A stretch of 64,000 bases of DNA. Source: Prevotella sp902465605 (GTDB lineage: Bacteria; Bacteroidota; Bacteroidia; Bacteroidales; Bacteroidaceae). The translations under genes and the position numbers were made by a program. The notes under the pieces are model-generated. The model was not told the DNA's origin, ran no database searches, and saw only the letters and a program-made list of their open reading frames with translations. Every line of letters begins with the position of its first letter. Position 1 is the stretch's first letter. The stretch covers positions 62,001 to 126,000 of the forward strand of contig CABQNT010000005.1 of the NCBI GenBank assembly GCA_902465605.1, given 5' to 3'. Below, in pieces: positions 58,605 to 64,000 of the stretch.

Positions 58605-60382
58605 TTCTCATCTTCCTCTCTTTGTGGTTGTCCAAAGATAAGCATTTTATCTCGTTTCAATGCAGGAATGGCCCACGCTGCGGGTACAAACTTCCAATTG
58701 TTATTGGGTTTGGGATTTATTTCCCCACATTTTTCAATCCATTGCATGAGGTAATAACGCTGATCGTGCTTACTCTCGAACACAATACGCTGTTTCAATT
58801 CGGTCATGGAGATGCCCGCGCCACGTGTCAAGAGTTCACCACCGCCATTGCCTCTATAACTGTTCATAGCAACCTTATACGTCTTCTTGAGGCTGAATGG
58901 CGTACCATCACTCATTTTCAAGATGTTAACTTTGTTTCCTTTTGGCTTGGTGACATCAACTTCATAATCGATGCCGGCAGCACTATCGAAATTGAATGTG
59001 AAGTATTTAAAGCCATAACGTTGTTGGTCATCCTTGGTCTTGTTGTCGATGAGGAGAATGTGGTCGTCAGGAGAGGTCATGGTGTTGACCCACAAATCGT
59101 AGCTCATTTCTAAGTAATTGCGAATTTCTTCGCCTGTCATCTTGAGCACATAGATATTGTTTTCGTATTTGTAGAGGTTGAATAGGTCACTTACAAACAC
59201 GTCGCCTGCCTTGATTTGGGCATCAAAAGCAAGGGGAGCGTTGAACGAGATGTCGGCCCCGGTAACCGTCAGTTGTAGATTGTGAATCAAATCCGTAAAG
59301 GCTGAACTGCCAAAGTAGCAATCACGACTGTAAATAGTGTGTTGAAGTGAGCCAATCTTCCTATTGACAAAGGCGTTGACGGCATTGATGTCGTTTTGAA
59401 AATGCGCCATGAATTTTTGGTCAATCTGCTCATTTCTAATGTCTACCACGCGTCCGTTGACCTGCTTGCGCAATACGACATGGGTTTTCTTTCCTTTTCG
59501 TATCTGCTCATTCAGCGTAATCCTAATTTCACTGTCGGTTACGTTGATAGCATTACAACCAGGATTGAGACAAACAACAGGTTGGCCTTTGCTGTTGAGA
59601 ATGGTGCTGCTGTGAGGGGTGTGGTCGTGTCCAAAGAGTATCAAATCGAAGCCCGGAACCTCTTTTGCCACGCGCAAGGAGGCATCTTCTTCGTAGGTTG
59701 GGGTGGTAATGCCACCCTGTTTGCCCGAATGAAACAAACCAATGACGATGTCGGGGTGTTCGGTTGTTTGCAATACATTCATCCAGTGGCGTGCCGATTG
59801 CACCATGTTTTCAAACCGAAGTCCACTCCATAACTTTTCTTGAAGCCAGTTGGGAATGGCCGGCGTGAGCATGCCAAGGACGGCAATCTTGACACCATCC
59901 CGCTCAAGAATGGTGTATGGATGAACGTATGGATGTTGAGTTTGGGTATTGACAATGTTGGCTCCGAGGGTAGGACACGACACTTCACGAATCCATTTGT
60001 CGTATACGGCATGCCCAGTTTCGATGTCATGGTTACCTATGGTCTGTGCGTCATACCGCATGTAGTTGACGACAGATGCTGCGATGTTAGGACTTTGCTG
60101 GTTGACATAGTTGCTATAATAGCAGATAGGCTGACCTTGTAATATGTCGCCGTTGTCCAGTAGGATGAGATTCTTCCCATATTCTTCCCGCAGAGAGTCA
60201 ACATAGGTCATCACTCGGGCAAGACTACCTGCCTTTGGTCTGCGATTGATGAAGTCGTAAGGGAAGAAACTACCGTGGACATCACTGGTTTGGATGATGC
60301 GAAAATCAATCGTTTTGCTCTTGGCCATGATGCTTGTACTGCAACAAAGTGCAATGAGGCACCCCGTAATATATCTTTTCAT
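58601..60382 (-). CDS. Bifunctional metallophosphatase / 5'-nucleotidase, exported
   Basis: A periplasmic UshA-like nucleotidase of 593 residues that probably cleaves extracellular nucleotides or cyclic nucleotides. A signal peptide covers about 1-22. The metallophosphatase domain (about 25-300) has TSDVHGSFFPYDF, LLDNGDILQG, IGNHDIE, and LFGHDHTPHS. The C-terminal nucleotidase domain (about 330-550) contains DLFNLYKYENNIYVLKMTG and the NSYRGNGGGE substrate loop. The start at 60382 (MKRYITG) begins the signal peptide. A -7 element is at 60408-60401 on the minus strand. Confidence 0.92.
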   Translation of the reverse strand: MKRYITGCLIALCCSTSIMAKSKTIDFRIIQTSDVHGSFFPYDFINRRPKAGSLARVMTYVDSLREEYGKNLILLDNGDILQGQPICYYSNYVNQQSPNIAASVVNYMRYDAQTIGNHDIETGHAVYDKWIREVSCPTLGANIVNTQTQHPYVHPYTILERDGVKIAVLGMLTPAIPNWLQEKLWSGLRFENMVQSARHWMNVLQTTEHPDIVIGLFHSGKQGGITTPTYEEDASLRVAKEVPGFDLILFGHDHTPHSSTILNSKGQPVVCLNPGCNAINVTDSEIRITLNEQIRKGKKTHVVLRKQVNGRVVDIRNEQIDQKFMAHFQNDINAVNAFVNRKIGSLQHTIYSRDCYFGSSAFTDLIHNLQLTVTGADISFNAPLAFDAQIKAGDVFVSDLFNLYKYENNIYVLKMTGEEIRNYLEMSYDLWVNTMTSPDDHILLIDNKTKDDQQRYGFKYFTFNFDSAAGIDYEVDVTKPKGNKVNILKMSDGTPFSLKKTYKVAMNSYRGNGGGELLTRGAGISMTELKQRIVFESKHDQRYYLMQWIEKCGEINPKPNNNWKFVPAAWAIPALKRDKMLIFGQPQREEDEK

Positions 60383-60485
60383 GTTTATCACTCATTTGTG
60401 CAAAGTTAGCAGAAAAAAATGATTAACCGAAGCGAATGATAAGGTTATTTGGTCAATTCGTAGACAGGTTGTTTGGCAGCACAGC

Positions 60486-60920
60486 TCACCATTTCCACCA
60501 ACGCTTTTTGGGTTTTGGTTCTTCAGCGGTTTGTCCTCGTAAGTATGCTTCACGAATCAAGTCTTTAGTTGTTTTATGGTCGTGTATCATGTGATATATT
60601 TGTCCCCAGTCGGGCAACCCGCCAATGTTGCGATCGTCGATGAAGATATCGGCCTTAATCTTTCTAGAGAAATGGTTGTTGTTGGAGGTTCCTTCCTCTT
60701 CTGGATAGTCCTTGTTGACCGTCCAAAACTCTACCCCGCGTTCTTTGCACCAATCCACAGCTTCTTGCAGGAGTGTTCCCTCTCGTACGCTCCATAAGAT
60801 GAGTCGATGATGCTCTTTGATGAGCATTTTGAGTGTTTCGGTAGCGAAAGGTATCTCTTGTCCTATCGCGGGGTATTTATGTTCTACTATGGTTCCGTCA
60901 AAATCAACTGCTATTGTCAT
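60486..60920 (-). CDS. Small HAD-superfamily hydrolase (BT0820-like)
   Basis: A compact HAD phosphatase-like protein of 144 residues, without a cap domain. The first motif is VDFDGTIVEH (about 5-14), with nucleophile Asp and acid Asp; the second, LWSVREGT, near 43; the last acidic motif ADIFIDDRNIGG near 90. It resembles the Bacteroides protein BT_0820 as I remember it; the substrate is unknown. The C-terminus ends in a Lys/Trp-rich tail (KPKKRWWKW) that could bind membrane or nucleic acid. A -7 element TATATTTG lies at 60954-60947 (minus strand). Confidence 0.85.
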   Translation of the reverse strand: MTIAVDFDGTIVEHKYPAIGQEIPFATETLKMLIKEHHRLILWSVREGTLLQEAVDWCKERGVEFWTVNKDYPEEEGTSNNNHFSRKIKADIFIDDRNIGGLPDWGQIYHMIHDHKTTKDLIREAYLRGQTAEEPKPKKRWWKW

Positions 60921-60983
60921 CTATTTGAAATCAGTTTAAATGGTGGCAAATATAAAAATGAGGTTGGCACGCCATCAAGCGCA

Positions 60984-63500
60984 TTAACGCTTGATGGACG
61001 TGTCGTTCTTGTCTCCATAGTGGCTGTTTGCATAGTTGCCGTAAGTACCGTAATTGCCATAGTGACCGTACGATCCGTATTTTCCATATTTTCCACCGTA
61101 TCGTCCATACCTTCCATACTTTCCGTATCTGCCATATCCATAATAATATCCATACTTCTTCTTGGACATGTCGATACCATTGATGACGATGGATATGTTA
61201 GGAAGTTTCTTCTCTTTTGCCAAGCTGTTGATGAGTCCGAAGCTTTCTTTGGGCGTGTAATCGGCACGGCACATGTATACCGTTGCGTCTGCTACACGTC
61301 CTATTTGCAACGTGTCGGTGACGAGACCAACCGGAGCAGTGTCGATGAGAATGTAATCGTACTTTTCCTTTAAGTGGTTGATGATTATGTCGAGCGATGG
61401 GCGAGCTATTAATTCGGCAGGGTTGGGAGGAATGGGTCCTGACATGAGAAGATCCAGGTTGTTGTTCACGCCCGATGGCAAAATTTGGCTTTGAATTTCT
61501 TCCCAGTTAGGCTGCTCCTTGGTCAACAACATGGTAATGCCATGATGATGGTCGTTTATTTCAAAGAGTTCCGCCAAACGTGGCTTGCGAATATCCAGTC
61601 CTACGATAATCACTTTTTTGCCAAGTAGTGCGAAGCTGACAGCCAGGTTGGAAGTATTGAATGTTTTGCCTTCGCCAGAGGTACTCGACGTGAAGAGGAT
61701 GACCTTCTGGTTTTCTTTCAACATGAACTGGAGATTGGTTCGCATGCTTCGGAAGATTTCTTCCATCTGGTTGTTCTGGTTTTCATGAACGACGATGTCA
61801 GCTTTTGTCTTAGCCGTATCACTGGCAACGGCGACGTCGCCCAAGATGGGCAGTTTGGTGAGTCTGGCAACATCGTCGTGTCCTTCTATCCTGTAGCGGA
61901 AGAAGTTTATCAAGAACAAGATAAGTGCAGGTATACCCAGTCCCAAGAGCAAGGCGATGAGGAAGATGAGTTGTCTTTTGGGACTTACTTGTCCACCGTT
62001 GGCGGGTTCATCTATCAATATGCCTTTGTCGGCAGTTGCAGCGAGCGAGATAGAGTTTTCTTCTCGCTTCTGTAATAACATCAAATAGAGTCCTGATTTA
62101 ACATCTTGCTGTCGTCCAATCTGTGTAAGCATTCTTTCTTGCTCCGGACTGGCAGTGAGTTGTCCTTGGTACTTGCCGTATTGCGAAGCAACATTGTTGC
62201 GCTGAATTTGAAGTCCTTTCTTTGCTTGGGTCATCGCACGATGGATGCTGTTGTTCAAATCATCCAATTGAGAGGTGAGGGGGGTTACCGTTGGTGAGGT
62301 TTCGGAAGCACTGCGAAGAAGTCTCTTTCTTTCCAATGCAATTTCATTGTACTTACTGATCAAGCCATTCACCGTAGGGTCAGAGATGCCCACGTTGGCT
62401 GGTAGAGTCTGATATTGGTTGCTGGGTTGCGACATGCTTTCTTGTACGCTGTTGAGCAGGGCTACCTGTGTATTGGCTTCTGCCAGCTTCTGGTCGTACT
62501 CGTTTGCATTTTGCATGGCTTGACCAGCATTCATCGCTTGATCTACCATTCTGTTGCGTTTCTTGTAGCTTTCCAGCTGTCCTTCAGTAGCTCCCAATTC
62601 TTCACTGATCTTTTCCAGACGACTGTTGATGAAGGCTTCTGTATTGCGTGCTACCTCATTCTTGTCCATGTTGGCCTGTCGGTTATAACAGATGACCAAT
62701 TGCTTTAAGTAATCGCTGGCGCGAGTTGGCACTTCGTCCTTGACTCCCAGAAGAGCAATGGATGTTGTTTTATTGTTCTGTGCTACAGAGAAAGCGCCTC
62801 TGTATCCTGCTGCTACGCTTTTGGGTGGAAGAATGGAAACCTTAAACGATTGTCCGTCTTTCATGGATCCTGCATTTTCGTTCATGAACGATAGAATACC
62901 AACTTTGGTAACTATTGTGGATGGCAGTTGACTAATCTTCTTGTCAATGTTTGTGGTTTGCCATCCTCTGCCTTCGACGGGGCTATTGTAACTTCCTGTC
63001 ACATGATATGTGTTGCCTACTCTCTGGATAACCATAGAGATGGGTGAGCGCAGCTTATCGAGATGGGCAGGATCGAGGTCCACGCTGATGGGCTGACTCT
63101 TATAGATAACCATGTCTCTCACTCTTCCTTCAGAGGTATATTTAACGTAGAGCTTCAAGTCTTTCACCGTCTGTTCTGCCAGGTTCAGGGAAGATAAGAT
63201 CTCCATTTCATTATCTATACCCGTTGAGTTTGACATCATGCCAAGGTTTGATGAATAGAGCAATGAGCTTCTTCCTCTTCTAGTTTCTTCCTCTTTAATT
63301 AGCAGCTTGGCGAACGACTGATAGATGCGTGGCGTGTATCGCAGATAGATGGCAGCCGCTCCCAGACAAATAATTACAGACAGTACAAACCATTTCCAGT
63401 TGAGGATGAGTGTTTGTATAATCGTTTGTAAATTGAAGAATGAATTCTCCTCTTGTCCTTCGACGTTCTCCAATTCATGATTCTTTATCTCTTCTTCCAT
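60984..63500 (-). CDS. Polysaccharide biosynthesis tyrosine autokinase (Wzc-like)
   Basis: A bacterial tyrosine kinase and chain-length regulator for capsule or exopolysaccharide export, 838 residues. A Wzz domain fills about 20-540, bounded by membrane helices at about 34-54 and 520-545, with a long coiled coil between. The kinase domain follows: Walker A FTSSTSGEGKTFNTSN near 605, Walker A' VGLDIRKPRL near 635, and Walker B-like DYILIDTAPVG near 715. The last 60 residues or so are a Tyr/Gly-rich tail (GYGRYGKYGRYGRYGG...) where autophosphorylation is expected. rfbA lies just upstream, so a surface polysaccharide cluster begins here. Confidence 0.93.
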   Translation of the reverse strand: MEEEIKNHELENVEGQEENSFFNLQTIIQTLILNWKWFVLSVIICLGAAAIYLRYTPRIYQSFAKLLIKEEETRRGRSSLLYSSNLGMMSNSTGIDNEMEILSSLNLAEQTVKDLKLYVKYTSEGRVRDMVIYKSQPISVDLDPAHLDKLRSPISMVIQRVGNTYHVTGSYNSPVEGRGWQTTNIDKKISQLPSTIVTKVGILSFMNENAGSMKDGQSFKVSILPPKSVAAGYRGAFSVAQNNKTTSIALLGVKDEVPTRASDYLKQLVICYNRQANMDKNEVARNTEAFINSRLEKISEELGATEGQLESYKKRNRMVDQAMNAGQAMQNANEYDQKLAEANTQVALLNSVQESMSQPSNQYQTLPANVGISDPTVNGLISKYNEIALERKRLLRSASETSPTVTPLTSQLDDLNNSIHRAMTQAKKGLQIQRNNVASQYGKYQGQLTASPEQERMLTQIGRQQDVKSGLYLMLLQKREENSISLAATADKGILIDEPANGGQVSPKRQLIFLIALLLGLGIPALILFLINFFRYRIEGHDDVARLTKLPILGDVAVASDTAKTKADIVVHENQNNQMEEIFRSMRTNLQFMLKENQKVILFTSSTSGEGKTFNTSNLAVSFALLGKKVIIVGLDIRKPRLAELFEINDHHHGITMLLTKEQPNWEEIQSQILPSGVNNNLDLLMSGPIPPNPAELIARPSLDIIINHLKEKYDYILIDTAPVGLVTDTLQIGRVADATVYMCRADYTPKESFGLINSLAKEKKLPNISIVINGIDMSKKKYGYYYGYGRYGKYGRYGRYGGKYGKYGSYGHYGNYGTYGNYANSHYGDKNDTSIKR

Positions 63501-63556
63501 TTTTTTAGCTAAAATATAAATTCGTATTTCCTGTTCATTCCTTCCCAGCGATCCCG

Positions 63557-64000
63557 TTAAATAGTCCTGCTGGCGATGTCTAAAAGGTATTTTCCATAAT
63601 TGTTTTTCAACATTGGCTCTGCTAATTTCTTGAGTTGTTTGGCATCAATCCATCCTTGCTTGAAAGCAATTTCTTCCAAGCAGGCCACTTTCAATCCCTG
63701 TCTTTTTTCAAGCACCTCGATAAAGGTGCTTGCTTCAGACAGACTGTCGTGAGTTCCTGTGTCTAACCATGCGAATCCGCGTTGCAGGGTCTTTACCTGT
63801 AGTTGCTGTCGTTCAAGAAATGTTTGGTTGACAGTTGTGATTTCCAGTTCTCCTCGTTCACTTGGCTTGATTTTCTTGGCAATGTCAATCACGGAGTTTG
63901 GATAGAAGTACAGTCCCACTACAGCATAATTGCTTTTTGGATGTGCTGGTTTTTCTTCTATGCTCAGGCATTTACCTTGATCGTCAAATTCCACCACACC
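63557..64000 (-). CDS. rfbA: Glucose-1-phosphate thymidylyltransferase, C-terminal part (N-terminus off the right edge)
   Basis: Makes dTDP-glucose, the first step to dTDP-rhamnose. Only the last 148 residues lie in the window; the frame stays open to base 64000. The visible part starts in the GVVEFDDQGK strand and has SIEEKPAHPKSNYAVVGLYFY, RGELEITTVNQTFLE and the FAWLDTGTHDSL motif with the metal-binding Asp, then the C-terminal dimer helices. It is 56 bases upstream of the Wzc-like kinase gene, same direction. Confidence 0.93.
   Translation of the reverse strand, partial: GVVEFDDQGKCLSIEEKPAHPKSNYAVVGLYFYPNSVIDIAKKIKPSERGELEITTVNQTFLERQQLQVKTLQRGFAWLDTGTHDSLSEASTFIEVLEKRQGLKVACLEEIAFKQGWIDAKQLKKLAEPMLKNNYGKYLLDIASRTI

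Overview
The window is chromosomal DNA from a Bacteroidota bacterium, most likely a Prevotella-like member of the Prevotellaceae. The evidence is a short primary sigma factor of the Bacteroidota type, the gliding-family transporter GldE, DUF1573, DUF4421, DUF4295 and DUF4230 proteins, split glycine dehydrogenase, a MurF-alanine racemase fusion, an UpxY-like NusG paralogue and a secreted protein with a typical Bacteroidota C-terminal sorting tail. Promoters repeatedly match the Bacteroidota consensus TTTG, 19-20 bases, TAnnTTTG. Shine-Dalgarno sequences are mostly absent. Identifications rest on reading motifs; no database search was run.

Layout. 1-10 kb: a partial PAP2 phosphatase, two DUF4230 proteins, an ECF sigma factor, rpe, a TrpF-like protein, a NusG paralogue, bcp, a radical SAM protein and dipeptidyl peptidase IV. 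10-19 kb: a PqqD / S26 peptidase / HPr-kinase-like cluster of unknown purpose, the primary sigma factor, murF-alr and an ExbB/ExbD operon. 19-29 kb: tRNA-Arg, htpG and a complete glycine cleavage set (lpdA, gcvPB, gcvPA, gcvH, gcvT) headed by lplA. 29-37 kb: thrA with a 40-codon upstream ORF, a flavoprotein, a secreted OB-fold-like protein, a candidate small RNA, a DUF1573 protein, a DMP19 protein and smpB.

37.5-41.1 kb is an AT-rich accessory island bounded by 44-bp imperfect direct repeats (39/44 identical). It holds a broken Rhs fragment, several small immunity-like ORFs and a 168-bp internal duplication, and reads as the remains of a polymorphic-toxin locus. 41-53 kb returns to housekeeping: map, tsaD, pncC/cinA, rpmB-rpmG-DUF4295, tlpA, prs, a thiE-like gene, nspC, four tRNAs, ssb, gldE, a phosphopantetheinyl transferase and pgk. 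53-64 kb: a MITE-like element, DUF1460 and DUF4421 proteins, an oxidoreductase, a purine permease, NudC, a 5'-nucleotidase, a HAD protein, and the start of a capsule/exopolysaccharide region (Wzc-type tyrosine kinase, RfbA).

The strongest non-coding signals are the small RNA near 35.45 kb, with its own consensus promoter and terminator, a family of 22-bp-period tandem repeats at five intergenic sites, and a 194-bp inverted-repeat element with a 4-bp target duplication.
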